Assembly: GCA_022827275.1 (NCBI GenBank)
Contig: JAJDTG010000021.1
Coordinates: forward strand, 21,197-85,196
From: Candidatus Dadabacteria bacterium
GTDB taxonomy: Bacteria; Desulfobacterota_D; UBA1144; Nemesobacterales; Nemesobacteraceae
DNA length: 64,000 bases
Direction: 5' to 3'
The position numbers and the translations under genes are program-made. Of the stretch, positions 26,874 to 35,652 are shown one piece after another. Numbering within the stretch: position 1 is the stretch's first letter; every line of letters begins with the position of its first letter. The notes below the pieces were generated by a model that saw nothing but the letters and a program-made list of their open reading frames with translations, was not told the DNA's origin and searched no databases.

Positions 26874-27497
26874 ATGAAAAAATATTTTGTCGAATTCACA
26901 GGAACTTTCTTTCTAGTCTTCACGATAGGGAATGTCGTTGTCGCTCCCGGAGCCGGACTTTTCGCGCCTCTGGCCATAGGGGCCGTACTCACCGCGATGA
27001 TTTACGCGGGGGCACACATTTCAGGAGCACACTATAACCCGGCCGTGACAATGGCATTCTGGTTCAGGGGAAAAATGAATTCGGGTGACATCTTTCCCTA
27101 CATGGTGACGCAGGTTGTTGCGGGGATCTTGGCCGCCTTGGCCGTTTTGCTTGTAAAGGGAACCCCAGAGACCTTGCCCATGGAAATATCTCCCCTACCG
27201 GCTCTAATTGTAGAAACGCTTTTTACCTTCGCGCTCTGTCTGGTGATACTCGAAGTCGCGACTTCGAAAGCGACAAAGGGCAATTCCTATTACGGCATCG
27301 CCGTAGGATTAATAGTCATGGGGGGGACATATGCAGCCGGGAGTATTTCAGGTGGGGTTTTTAATCCCGCGGTGGCGGTGGGAATAATCATAATGGGAAT
27401 CGCGGACCCTTCCTCCATATGGATTTACCTGTGTGCGAACTCTATTGGAGGTTTTTTCGCGCCGGCGATCTACAAGCTCATCCACTCGGACGAGTAA
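26874..27497 (+). CDS. aquaporin (MIP family)
   Basis: A 207-aa membrane channel with six helices and the two pore half-helices, each with an NPA box: GAHYNPAVTMAF near residue 60 and GGVFNPAVAVG near 165. The filter Arg that normally follows the second NPA (NPAR) is replaced by Val (NPAVAV), which would widen or neutralise the selectivity filter. Length is close to bacterial aquaporins, and glycerol facilitators are usually longer. Substrate could be water, a small solute or ammonia (Amt lies 0.9 kb downstream). Confidence 0.87.
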   Translation: MKKYFVEFTGTFFLVFTIGNVVVAPGAGLFAPLAIGAVLTAMIYAGAHISGAHYNPAVTMAFWFRGKMNSGDIFPYMVTQVVAGILAALAVLLVKGTPETLPMEISPLPALIVETLFTFALCLVILEVATSKATKGNSYYGIAVGLIVMGGTYAAGSISGGVFNPAVAVGIIIMGIADPSSIWIYLCANSIGGFFAPAIYKLIHSDE

Positions 27498-27529
27498 CTT
27501 CGCGGCACAAAGCGTAAGGACTGAGCAGG

Positions 27530-28309
27530 ATGAATCTTAAGAAGCTTGGAAATACGGAGGTATTCATTCCCGAGATCGGACTCGGCACGTGGAACTACAA
27601 AGGAGGAGTAGAGCCTCTGAGGGCAGGTATCAAACTTGGGGCCTCGCTTATAGATACCGCCGAGGGGTACTATACGGAAGACATAGTCGGCGAGGCTGTG
27701 CGGCCCTTCAGAGACGAGGTCATCATAGCGACCAAGGTTTCGGGAAGGAATCTCGCCCACGACAGCGTGATTAAGTCCTGCGAGGCGAGTCTCGAGAAGC
27801 TTGGCACGGACTGCATAGATCTTTACCAGATACACTGGCCGAATCCCCTCTATCCGATAGAAGGGACGATGAGAGCGCTTGAGAAGCTGGTTGACCGCGG
27901 ATGCGTGAGCTATGTCGGGGTGAGCAATTTTTCCGCGAGGCAGATGAGCGAGGCTCAGCGCTATTTCCCCAACTACCCTATAGTCTCAAATCAGGTGCTC
28001 TACAACCTAAACTCGAGAGATATAGAAAAAGAGTTGCTTCCCTACTGTCTGGATAACGAGGTAACCGTAATGGCTTACACCCCGCTTGACAACGGAAGGC
28101 TCTGCCGCCCTGGGGACGGGATTTTGTCCGAGATAGCGGCCGAGACCGGAAAGACGGAGGCTCAGGTTGCCCTTAACTGGTGTGTTTGCCAAGAGAACGT
28201 TATCGTGATTCCGAAGGCGGATTCGGTGGTGAAAACGGTCGAGAACTGCGGGGCCTCGGGATGGAGACTTTCCCCGGAACAGTTGCGCATGCTTGATGAG
28301 GGATTCTGA
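27530..28309 (+). CDS. aldo/keto reductase
   Basis: A 259-aa NADPH-dependent TIM-barrel oxidoreductase. The catalytic tetrad is visible: Asp in LIDTAEGYY, Tyr in the same motif, Lys in IIATKVSG and His in YQIHWPNP. C-terminal NADP-binding IPKADSVVKTVENCGASGW is present. It starts 33 nt after the aquaporin gene and may share its transcript. Substrate unknown. Confidence 0.9.
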   Translation: MNLKKLGNTEVFIPEIGLGTWNYKGGVEPLRAGIKLGASLIDTAEGYYTEDIVGEAVRPFRDEVIIATKVSGRNLAHDSVIKSCEASLEKLGTDCIDLYQIHWPNPLYPIEGTMRALEKLVDRGCVSYVGVSNFSARQMSEAQRYFPNYPIVSNQVLYNLNSRDIEKELLPYCLDNEVTVMAYTPLDNGRLCRPGDGILSEIAAETGKTEAQVALNWCVCQENVIVIPKADSVVKTVENCGASGWRLSPEQLRMLDEGF

Positions 28310-28383
28310 AGTTTCGTTTTAGGGTCCCATTATGTGATATACTTACCGGGTTGAACACGGAGTAATGAGGAGGAGAGTGTGCG

Positions 28384-29709
28384 ATGAGTCTAAAAAAAAC
28401 GCTTTCACTTTTGGTTTTCTTTTTTGTTTTAGCTTTCTTTTCTTTTACCGATCCCGCTTCAGCGAGCGAGCTTGATACGGGCGATACCGCCTGGATACTG
28501 ATTTCAACTGGACTTGTTCTTTTCATGATGATTCCTGGGCTTGCGCTTTTCTACGGGGGGCTAGTCGGCAAAAAGAATGTTCTTTCGGTGCTAATGCAGT
28601 GCTTTTCGATTACTGCTGTGGTGACTCTCATATGGACGTTTTTCGGTTACAGTATGACTTTTGACACTACCGGCATGGTAGCGGGAGAACTTGGGGTGAA
28701 TGCCTTTGTGGGAGGGTTCTCGAAGGCTTTTCTACATGGGGTAGGAATTGACACTCTTTCGGGGACGATTCCAGAGATTCTGTTCTTCGCCTTCCAGCTT
28801 ACTTTCGCAATCATAACCCCGGGACTTATAATCGGAGCGTTCGCCGAGAGAATGAAGTTCTCGGCTATGCTTCTGTTTACCGCCCTGTGGGTGGTATTCT
28901 GCTACTTCCCGATCGCACACATGGTCTGGGGAGGAGAGGGCTCCTACTTTGGAGACATGGGAGTAATTGACTTTGCAGGCGGAATAGTTGTCCATATTAC
29001 GGCGGGTACCGCGGCCCTTGTGGCAGCGATACTGGTCGGGGCCAGAAGAGGCTACCCAAGGCAACTCCCGCTTCCACACAACCTTACTCTTACAATGATA
29101 GGTACCGCGATGCTCTGGGTCGGATGGTTCGGATTTAATGGGGGAAGCGCCCTTGCGGCCGGTGGGCAGGCGGCCATGGCGGTCGTGGTAACCCAGATTT
29201 CTCCTTGCGTTGCCGCCCTTGTCTGGATATTCATTGAAAACGTGAGGTCAGGCAAGCCCAGCGCTTTGGGTTTTGCGACTGGAGCTATCGCTGGTCTTGC
29301 GGCCATAACACCCGCCTCGGGCACCGTGGGACCGATGGGGGCGATAGCGATAGGGGCCGTATCTTCTGTTCTGGCCTACATAGCAGCGACCTACATCAAG
29401 TTTTATTTCAGGTATGATGACGCGCTTGACGTCGTGGGAGTTCACGGAGTCGGCGGGTTTGTAGGAATTGTGCTTGCCGGGATATTCGCTTCAACCGCTT
29501 ACGGCGGTTCGATTGTGGATCTAGACATAGGCGCGCAGCTCGGCATTCAGCTCTATGGAGGAGTATTCGCCATCGTATACACTGCTGTAGTAAGCTATAT
29601 AGTGCTCAAGGTTGTTGACATGCTTGTCGGGCTCAGGGTCAATGAGGATGAGGAGAGCCAAGGTCTTGACATAACGGATCACGGAGAAGAGGGTTACCAC
29701 GACGTCTAA
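28384..29709 (+). CDS. amt: ammonium transporter
   Basis: A 441-aa Amt/Rh channel. A signal-like N-terminus (to about ASASELDTG) precedes eleven predicted helices. Pore residues are present: PGLALFYGGLV, the periplasmic Trp region AHMVWGGEGSYF, the first pore His in GGIVVHITAGTAAL and the twin His in DVVGVHGVGGFVG. GGAGGAG lies just before the ATG. No glnK/glnB partner follows, unlike most amt loci, so nitrogen control would have to come from elsewhere. Confidence 0.93.
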   Translation: MSLKKTLSLLVFFFVLAFFSFTDPASASELDTGDTAWILISTGLVLFMMIPGLALFYGGLVGKKNVLSVLMQCFSITAVVTLIWTFFGYSMTFDTTGMVAGELGVNAFVGGFSKAFLHGVGIDTLSGTIPEILFFAFQLTFAIITPGLIIGAFAERMKFSAMLLFTALWVVFCYFPIAHMVWGGEGSYFGDMGVIDFAGGIVVHITAGTAALVAAILVGARRGYPRQLPLPHNLTLTMIGTAMLWVGWFGFNGGSALAAGGQAAMAVVVTQISPCVAALVWIFIENVRSGKPSALGFATGAIAGLAAITPASGTVGPMGAIAIGAVSSVLAYIAATYIKFYFRYDDALDVVGVHGVGGFVGIVLAGIFASTAYGGSIVDLDIGAQLGIQLYGGVFAIVYTAVVSYIVLKVVDMLVGLRVNEDEESQGLDITDHGEEGYHDV

Positions 29710-29711
29710 AG

Positions 29712-29735
29712 TGCGGGTGAGGGTCTGTGCCCGCA
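29712..29735 (+). terminator. hairpin after amt
   Basis: TGCGGG/CCCGCA forms a 6-bp GC-rich stem with a 12-nt loop directly after the amt stop. It lacks a T-run; it may protect the amt mRNA end or weakly terminate. Confidence 0.35.
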
Positions 29736-29745
29736 TGGTTTACGG

Positions 29746-29976
29746 ATGAGCACTCACGCACGGGACTCAAGGGTCTGCGCCTGCGGGTACTCCGTCGGGG
29801 ATCCGTGGGTGGTTCCGAGACAGAGATACTCTTTTTTCGGTTGGTTCGTGATGAGTTGCGGGATAAGCTACCCGCCGAAGCAGATCAACATAGAGTGTGA
29901 ACGCTGTGGGGAGGTTTTCGACGTGATCGAGGGAGACAGAGAATTCCTTGAGGACTATATGCTCCGCAACCGGTGA
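29746..29976 (+). CDS. small zinc-ribbon-like protein
   Basis: A 76-aa protein with two cysteine pairs, VCACGYSVG near residue 11 and IECERCGEVFD near residue 50, spaced like a split zinc ribbon, plus a hydrophobic aromatic middle (RYSFFGWFVMSCG). No family recognised. It begins 36 nt after amt and ends base-to-base against the convergent nuclease gene, which suggests a compact real gene rather than a chance ORF. Confidence 0.55.
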   Translation: MSTHARDSRVCACGYSVGDPWVVPRQRYSFFGWFVMSCGISYPPKQINIECERCGEVFDVIEGDREFLEDYMLRNR

Positions 29977-30453
29977 TCACATCTTGTACTTGCCGAAATC
30001 CTCATCCGACATGTCTTCGAGGACATCGCCTGCACTTTGATCCTTATCCCCGATTTTTACGCTGAGAGCGGCTTTTAACACCTCTTCGTCGACCATGATG
30101 CGGCACCCGGTTCTGAGCGCTATCGCTATGGCGTCGCTCGGGCGGGAGTCTACCAGGAGTTCCTCTCCGTCTTTTTTGATGCGAAGGCGGGCGTAAAAGG
30201 TGTTTTCCCGAAGTTCCGTGATCTCTATTTCAATGACCTCATAGCCGGTGGCGGCGATTACGTTTTTCAGAAGATCGTGGGTGAGGGGTCTCGGTCTCGG
30301 AGTTTTTTTGATCTCCATTGCTATGGCGCTTGCCTCCTCGAATCCCACCCAGAGAGGAAGACTCCTTTCCCCTTCCTCTTCATTCAGAATGACAACGGGC
30401 ATATCAGTAAACGGATCGGCGACTATACAGGAAACCTTCATTTCAAGAAACAT
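29977..30453 (-). CDS. bifunctional nuclease family protein (DUF151)
   Basis: A 158-aa protein of the BFN/DUF151 family: the N-terminal VADPFTDMPVVILNEEEGERSLPLWVG and the LVDSRPSDAIAIALRTGCRI block are diagnostic. Plant relatives have DNase and RNase activity; the bacterial role is poorly known. GGAGGGAG precedes the ATG at 30453 by about 5 nt. It follows miaB by 17 nt and is probably co-transcribed with it, as is common for this pair. Confidence 0.87.
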   Translation of the reverse strand: MFLEMKVSCIVADPFTDMPVVILNEEEGERSLPLWVGFEEASAIAMEIKKTPRPRPLTHDLLKNVIAATGYEVIEIEITELRENTFYARLRIKKDGEELLVDSRPSDAIAIALRTGCRIMVDEEVLKAALSVKIGDKDQSAGDVLEDMSDEDFGKYKM

Positions 30454-30470
30454 TTTTCTCCCTCCCTGTG

Positions 30471-31784
30471 TTAATTCAGATATTGTCCTCTAAGCGAATT
30501 CGCAAGCCCTTCAGTTATCCTTACGGACACCATTTTTCCGATCAGCTCTTGTTCTCCTGGGAAATTGACTATCCTGTTGTGCTCTGTTCTCCCGGAAAGC
30601 CACGAGGAGTCGTTTCTGCTCGCATCCTCAACCAAGACCTGCTCGGATTTGCCTATCTGCTGAGCGTTCTTCGCAAAAGTAATTGCCCGCTGGTATTCCT
30701 GAAGGCGCGCGAGCCTCTGTCCTGCCGTCGAGTCTTCCACCCTTTCTCCCGATCTCCAAAGTTCCTCCCCCACCGTTCCCGGGCGCGGCGAGTACTTAAA
30801 TGAAAAGGAACTGTCGAATCCCACTTCTTCGACAAGGCTCATCGTCTGCTCGAAGTCGTCTTCTGTTTCCCCAGGAAACCCTACTATTATATCAGAAGAC
30901 ACGGCTATGTCGGGCATGGCGTCCCTGAGTCTTTTAACGGAATCTATGTACCAGCTCCTTGTATAGGTCCTGTTCATGAGTCTCAACACCTTGTCCGAGC
31001 CCGACTGCACAGGCAGATGAATGTGACGGCATACCTTGGGTACGTCTGCCATTGCCTCCACCATTTTTTTTGTTATGTCTCTCGGATAAGATGTCGTAAA
31101 CCTTATTCTCTCAAGACCGTCAAGCTCCCCGAGTACTCGAAGCAAGTCCCCGAACTTAACCCCTTCCAGCTTCCACGAATTTACCGTCTGTCCTATGAGG
31201 GTTATTTCCTTCACTCCTTTTCCGATAAGGTACCGGGATTCGGCGATGATGTCCTCGATGGGTCTGTTAACCTCGGAACCTCTTACCGTGGGCACTATGC
31301 AGTAAGCGCATTTTTTGTTGCATCCCTGCTGTATGGATACAAATGCCGCGGGTTTTCCCTCTTGGTGGTAGGGAAGAACGTCGAAGGGTTCCTGAATGTC
31401 GAAGGACGTTTCAACGGGCCTTGATTTTTTCTCCCTTATTTCTTCTATAAGCTGTGGGAGTTGCGGAATCGCCCGGGGTCCGAGCACGAAATCAAGATGC
31501 GGTATCCTGCGGATCAGGTCCTCTCCGTAGAGTTGCGCGACGCACCCAGATACCCCTACTATAAGCTCTGGGTTTTTTGCCTTGAGATGCTTGAAGCGCC
31601 CAAGGCTGCTGAGGGCCTTCTGGTCTGCCTTTTCCCGTATGGCGCACGTGTTTACGATTACTATGTTGGCCTCTTTGGGGTCTTCGGTAACACTGGCGCC
31701 GAGAGCATTTTGTATCCTGTCCGAGTCGTACTCGTTCATCTGGCAGCCGTAGGTCTCAAGGTAAAGGGTATCGGTTTTCATCAC
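30471..31784 (-). CDS. miaB: tRNA-2-methylthio-N6-dimethylallyladenosine synthase
   Basis: Radical-SAM methylthiotransferase that adds the 2-methylthio group to i6A37 in tRNA. The 437-aa protein has the UPF0004 domain (YGCQMNEYDS, NTCAIREKADQ, VSGCVAQ supply the second cluster's cysteines), the radical-SAM CNKKCAYCIVP near residue 155, and a C-terminal TRAM domain (residues about 370-437, RTEHNRIVNFPGEQELIGKMVSVRITE). The cysteine set and YGCQMN favour MiaB over MtaB or RimO. Confidence 0.94.
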   Translation of the reverse strand: MMKTDTLYLETYGCQMNEYDSDRIQNALGASVTEDPKEANIVIVNTCAIREKADQKALSSLGRFKHLKAKNPELIVGVSGCVAQLYGEDLIRRIPHLDFVLGPRAIPQLPQLIEEIREKKSRPVETSFDIQEPFDVLPYHQEGKPAAFVSIQQGCNKKCAYCIVPTVRGSEVNRPIEDIIAESRYLIGKGVKEITLIGQTVNSWKLEGVKFGDLLRVLGELDGLERIRFTTSYPRDITKKMVEAMADVPKVCRHIHLPVQSGSDKVLRLMNRTYTRSWYIDSVKRLRDAMPDIAVSSDIIVGFPGETEDDFEQTMSLVEEVGFDSSFSFKYSPRPGTVGEELWRSGERVEDSTAGQRLARLQEYQRAITFAKNAQQIGKSEQVLVEDASRNDSSWLSGRTEHNRIVNFPGEQELIGKMVSVRITEGLANSLRGQYLN

Positions 31785-31823
31785 AATTGGAAATCGTAAC
31801 GCATGGCCATATAAGTATGGGAA

Positions 31824-33014
31824 TTACGTAGAAGAGTTGACAACTCCGTACACTGTTCCTGGCCGAACGGGCCCTACTTCAGCCCGCTTCATCTCCATCC
31901 TTCCGACCATGCGGGACTCTAGATCAAGCTTCCCACCCGCAATCGAGATGCCTCGATGAAGGATATTTATTGCTGCGTTTACGTCCCTGTCCATTACTAC
32001 CCCACACTCACATCTGTGCGTCCTGACGGACAGAGACTTCTTTACCGTAGCTCCGCAACCTGAACACTCCTGAGACGTTCCCCGGGGATCAACCTCCACC
32101 ACCCTAACGCCGGCACTCTCAGCCTTCTCGTTAAGCAGTGTTATCAACTTACCCCAGCTCTGCTCATGTATGCTCCTCGCAAGTTTACTGTTGCGAACCA
32201 TGTTCTTTGTCCTAAGCTTCTCCACCACTATTAAGTCGTACATCTTTACTATCTCCGCACTCAGGCGGTGAAGATAATCTCTTTCCTTGTCACTTATCCT
32301 CTGCCACTCCCTGGCAAGCAGTAAAACTGCTTTTTTCCAGTTATTGCTTTCCTTCTTCTTGCGGGACACAGAACGCTGAAGCCGTATTATCTCACTCCTG
32401 TTTATCACTCTCTTCTCTACCGTCTTCCCGTCGCTAAGCGTAAGACGCTTCGTTATCCCCATGTCTATGCCCACTGGGTTTGTAATCTCCGCTACAGGCT
32501 CTGTTCTCTCAACTTCATACGACAGGGCCACTTCAGTGCGCAGTGCCTTCCTCGTAATGCGTATAGCTCTCAGAAGTCCGTTCGGTGGAAGTTCACGGGA
32601 TGTCTTTACTTCAATACGGGGAAGTCCCTTTATCCTGAGAACAGTCTTGTTCCCCTCTCTCTTTAACATGTTCCCGCACTGATCGTTTACCTCTATGCTT
32701 CTCCACCTGTGAGAGCTTTTAAAGCGGGGGAAGCCTCCATGGGTAAAAAACCTCTTGTACGCCTTGTCAAGCCTTGAGAGAACACCTCTAAACAGAATAG
32801 CGGATATATCTTTGAATTCCTGAATCTCAGCCCTGACCTCGGTTAGTTCCTTGCACTGATCAAAGTAGCTTCGGCTTTTGCCTGTTTTTTTGTAGCAGTC
32901 AATACGGGACTCAAGGCCGGCGTTATAGAGTTCAGCGGATAATCTCAGCACCTGATCAAGCCTGCTGTGCCCAGCTCTGGATATCTTGGTACGACACTTA
33001 TAAGTCCTTATCAT
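31824..33014 (-). CDS. tnpB: TnpB (IS605 OrfB family), apparently intact
   Basis: A 396-aa RNA-guided nuclease of IS200/IS605 elements. The N-terminal MIRTYKCRTKI, the RuvC motifs GIDMGITKRL (Asp), VVEKLRTKNM (Glu) and DRDVNAAINI (Asp), and the zinc finger CSGC...CECG are all present, so catalysis should be possible. No tnpA is nearby; the element is solo. In this family the guide (omega/reRNA) overlaps the 3' end of tnpB and extends into the right end, here toward about 31805. A perfect palindrome GAGTTGACAACTC lies there. It separates miaB from an IS66 fragment. Confidence 0.92.
   Translation of the reverse strand: MIRTYKCRTKISRAGHSRLDQVLRLSAELYNAGLESRIDCYKKTGKSRSYFDQCKELTEVRAEIQEFKDISAILFRGVLSRLDKAYKRFFTHGGFPRFKSSHRWRSIEVNDQCGNMLKREGNKTVLRIKGLPRIEVKTSRELPPNGLLRAIRITRKALRTEVALSYEVERTEPVAEITNPVGIDMGITKRLTLSDGKTVEKRVINRSEIIRLQRSVSRKKKESNNWKKAVLLLAREWQRISDKERDYLHRLSAEIVKMYDLIVVEKLRTKNMVRNSKLARSIHEQSWGKLITLLNEKAESAGVRVVEVDPRGTSQECSGCGATVKKSLSVRTHRCECGVVMDRDVNAAINILHRGISIAGGKLDLESRMVGRMEMKRAEVGPVRPGTVYGVVNSST
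31834..31846. repeat. palindrome at the tnpB 3' end
   Basis: GAGTTGACAACTC is a perfect palindrome around one central base, overlapping the last codons of tnpB. IS200/IS605 ends carry such hairpins, so this may mark the right end or the scaffold of the guide RNA. Confidence 0.4.
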
Positions 33015-33067
33015 GGCTATGTATTATACCCAGCACCCTTCTATATGACTACTCAACCTTGTCAACT

Positions 33068-33550
33068 TCACGGTGACCCCTTATCCATCCCCTCGGGAGC
33101 ATCGGCCCTGAGCCGCTTGCCACAGTGAGGACAGTCACAGCCAAAAATGTTTATACGTGTCGTTATCACTTTTACGGGAGGGATCTCAATATGTTCATAG
33201 ATGTCGCAAACCCCCTGAACTGCCTTCTCAACTTCCTCCTCGCAGTGGGGACAACTGTCTATGTATGCGTCCACTACCTTGTCGGGATTGGGATTAAGTT
33301 TGCGCCAGGAACTGAAACCGCGCCCCTTGCGTTTCTTCTTCTCTCCGGGCTTTTTGTTCTCTTTGTGTTCCTGCGAAGGGGGAACGGAGGAATTCGTAGA
33401 ATCCTTCTTCGGCCTGCTAAGACGTCTTTGCAGTTCCAACACCGCTGCTTTTAGCTTCTCAATCTCTTCAGCCTGCTCTACTATCTTGGCCAGCAGTTCT
33501 TCTCTTGTGGCCGATTGTAAAAAAGGGTTCCAAACCTTCCATGTATAGTT
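33068..33550 (-). pseudogene. IS66-family transposase, N-terminal remnant
   Basis: Only the N-terminal part of an IS66 TnpC remains. Reading upstream of the track's start adds SATREELLAKIVEQAEEIEK, the family coiled coil, followed by RRLSRPKKDSTNSSVPPSQE, a basic linker and a zinc-finger region (CPHCEEE and CDCPHCGKRLRADAPEG). The protein ends right after PEGMDKGSP, where IS66 proteins continue into the core, and the TnpB element begins about 50 bp on. No in-frame start codon is left and the catalytic half is not found on the other side of tnpB. Confidence 0.8.
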
Positions 33551-33557
33551 CTATACA
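33542..33557. repeat. TGTATAG/CTATACA palindrome
   Basis: A perfect 7-bp inverted repeat with a 2-nt spacer sits just upstream of the IS66 remnant. It may be a transcription-factor site or part of the lost element's end. Confidence 0.3.
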
Positions 33558-33774
33558 CGTATTTTTGAGGGAAAGACCAGAGACCTTTTCTAACTTCCCC
33601 TAATTCCTGATAGAATCTTCCTCAGATTTAGAGCATGAAATCGTTCTGGAAACTGAGGGGTGAGTAGTTACGAAATTTTTATAGTTAGTCTTAATCTGTT
33701 TGACACTTTCTTGTAGATTTAGTAGGTTAGATTTTTTAGAAATTCTAACGTTAATAGGCAGTTGTGTTTTAGAC

Positions 33775-33981
33775 ATGAATAGCAAGAATCGATGGATATT
33801 CTTTGGGGTGGCGGTATTTATTTTGGCAGCGGTGTCTTTCACTCCTCTGGTAATCCCCTATGGAGTGACGGAGCCATATTTTCTGGGACTTCCTAGGACT
33901 CTCTGGGCTGGGTTGGGAATATCCCTCTCCATATATGTGCTGCTTGTTTTGGCAATGCTTACGTCCGGTGACCAAAGGTAG
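33775..33981 (+). CDS. small membrane protein paired with a symporter (DUF3311-like)
   Basis: A 68-aa protein with two hydrophobic helices (WIFFGVAVFILAAVSF and LWAGLGISLSIYVLLVLAML) separated by a short loop with EPYFLGLPRTLW. It resembles the short DUF3311/YhdT proteins that precede sodium:solute symporters. It lies 28 nt before the symporter gene. ATG at 33775 fits the length of relatives better than the track start at 33700. The neighbourhood is AT-rich. Confidence 0.65.
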   Translation: MNSKNRWIFFGVAVFILAAVSFTPLVIPYGVTEPYFLGLPRTLWAGLGISLSIYVLLVLAMLTSGDQR

Positions 33982-34009
33982 TCTGCCTATATAAGAGGAA
34001 GAAACAGAC

Positions 34010-35449
34010 ATGAACAGGGGAATGGCATTTGTTGCGGTTGCACTGATATATCTTGCAGTGTTGATATCCCTCGCTGTCATAGGAAACAGGAAAAACAAAG
34101 GGGATGAGTACCAGTTCCTTCTTGCGGGAGGCAGTCTTGGAACTATAATCGGCTTCTTAACTTTTTTTGCTACCCTCTACAGTACATTCATATTGATAGG
34201 GATGCCCAATTTCTTCCGCGTACACGGCGTGGGAACGTGGATATTCCTTGGCGTTACCGATATGGCTTTAGCCGTTTTCACGCTTTGGCTCTCACTCAAA
34301 TTAAGGGAAAGGATAGCTTCAACGGATTTTCGGAGCATATCGGACCTGCTGCGTGAAACTTTTAGTTCCCGTGGAGTTTTCGTGTATGTTCTGGGCCTTA
34401 TCATATTTCTTGTTCCCTACATAGCAATTCAGATAAAAGGAGCGTCGGGCATTCTAGCCCACGTTGTTCCCTATGAAGTTCCCCAGTGGGGTTGGGCTGT
34501 CATTATACTGTTTCTTATGTATCTGTACTCTTCCATAGGAGGACTCAGGGGTATTATGTACTGTGATTCACTTCAGGGAATTGTACTGTTTACCGTTATA
34601 TGGATAATGGCATTTATTGTTTTGGATAACTTTGGAGGTATTGGAAAGTTAGTTCAGGCCGTAGCGGAGGAGGAACCTGCACTGTTGTCTACTCCCGGTC
34701 CTAAGGGGTTGTTGTCCGTTCAGTGGCTTATTGCGGGATTTATATCAATTGTGCTGCTACCCGTGTCGCAACCTCAGTTGACTTCGAGGCTCAGCATTCT
34801 GAAGGGTTTGAACGAGAGACGCAAAATTCCGGTTTTGCATGCGTCTTTCACCTTCCTGCTTCTGATAGCGGGGCTTATAATTGGTTTATACGGTGCAGTT
34901 GCAATACCGGCTAAAACGGGTCCGGAGTTCATTGGCAAGCTGATACTTGAACAGAATCCTGTTATAGGTGCCGTTGCCTTGATAGGAATTCTGGCGGCGG
35001 CTATGTCTACATCTGACTCTCAGTTTTTCGCTCTTGGATCCGAGATTAACAATGCTCTTGGCAGGTTTAGCAGGAAGTTAAAAGTATCTCCCATTGTTTT
35101 TGTGAAGCTAGTTATACTAGTATTTTGCATAGCCTCTTTCGTTGTTGCTATGAAGAGTTCTCAGGGAATTATATCTCTTGCTGTGTCGGGATTCATGGGT
35201 ACTGCTCTCATGGCACCTATGGTTCTTACCGCAATTCTGTGCAAAGGAAGAAGCTTCAATTCCGTAATCCCAGTTGTTACAGTTATCAGCCTAGTTGTGT
35301 TTTTACTGTCGCTTTTCGGACTCGTACCGAAAATGATAATGGGTTTACGCATAGATCTGATACTACTCGCCATCAATACGCTGATTACGATTTTAGTAGT
35401 CTTAATCGAACTGAAAAAAACAAATAAAGTATTTCAGCGGATGTCTTGA
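34010..35449 (+). CDS. sodium:solute symporter (SSS family)
   Basis: A 479-aa transporter with about 13 hydrophobic helices. SSS traits are the N-terminal NRKNKGDEYQFLLAGGSLGTIIGFLTFFATLYSTFILIG, the central SSIGGLRGIMYCDSLQG and AAAMSTSDSQFFALGSEI in the sodium-site region. Substrate unclear: the paired small protein suggests a pantothenate- or carboxylate-type carrier. Base composition is visibly more AT-rich than its neighbours and it follows IS remnants, so transfer is likely. Confidence 0.83.
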   Translation: MNRGMAFVAVALIYLAVLISLAVIGNRKNKGDEYQFLLAGGSLGTIIGFLTFFATLYSTFILIGMPNFFRVHGVGTWIFLGVTDMALAVFTLWLSLKLRERIASTDFRSISDLLRETFSSRGVFVYVLGLIIFLVPYIAIQIKGASGILAHVVPYEVPQWGWAVIILFLMYLYSSIGGLRGIMYCDSLQGIVLFTVIWIMAFIVLDNFGGIGKLVQAVAEEEPALLSTPGPKGLLSVQWLIAGFISIVLLPVSQPQLTSRLSILKGLNERRKIPVLHASFTFLLLIAGLIIGLYGAVAIPAKTGPEFIGKLILEQNPVIGAVALIGILAAAMSTSDSQFFALGSEINNALGRFSRKLKVSPIVFVKLVILVFCIASFVVAMKSSQGIISLAVSGFMGTALMAPMVLTAILCKGRSFNSVIPVVTVISLVVFLLSLFGLVPKMIMGLRIDLILLAINTLITILVVLIELKKTNKVFQRMS

Positions 35450-35652
35450 GACCACAAATTGTTAAAAGGCTGTCCCGCCTAAATTCATCCTTTCAATGCA
35501 GAATTCCAACAATTTTCACGCTGGTTTAGTACTGTTTTTATAGCTTTACAGCCTGAAAATTATTCTCAAAACCATTTAAAATATATTTAGATGATTGAGT
35601 TGAAAAACTTTCTGGATCTTGACATATAGCGGCTTTTGATTTTTTGCATCTC

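Noticed and set aside
33600-33842. 80-aa minus-strand ORF
   Set aside because: Overlaps the start of the small membrane protein in AT-rich sequence; no features.
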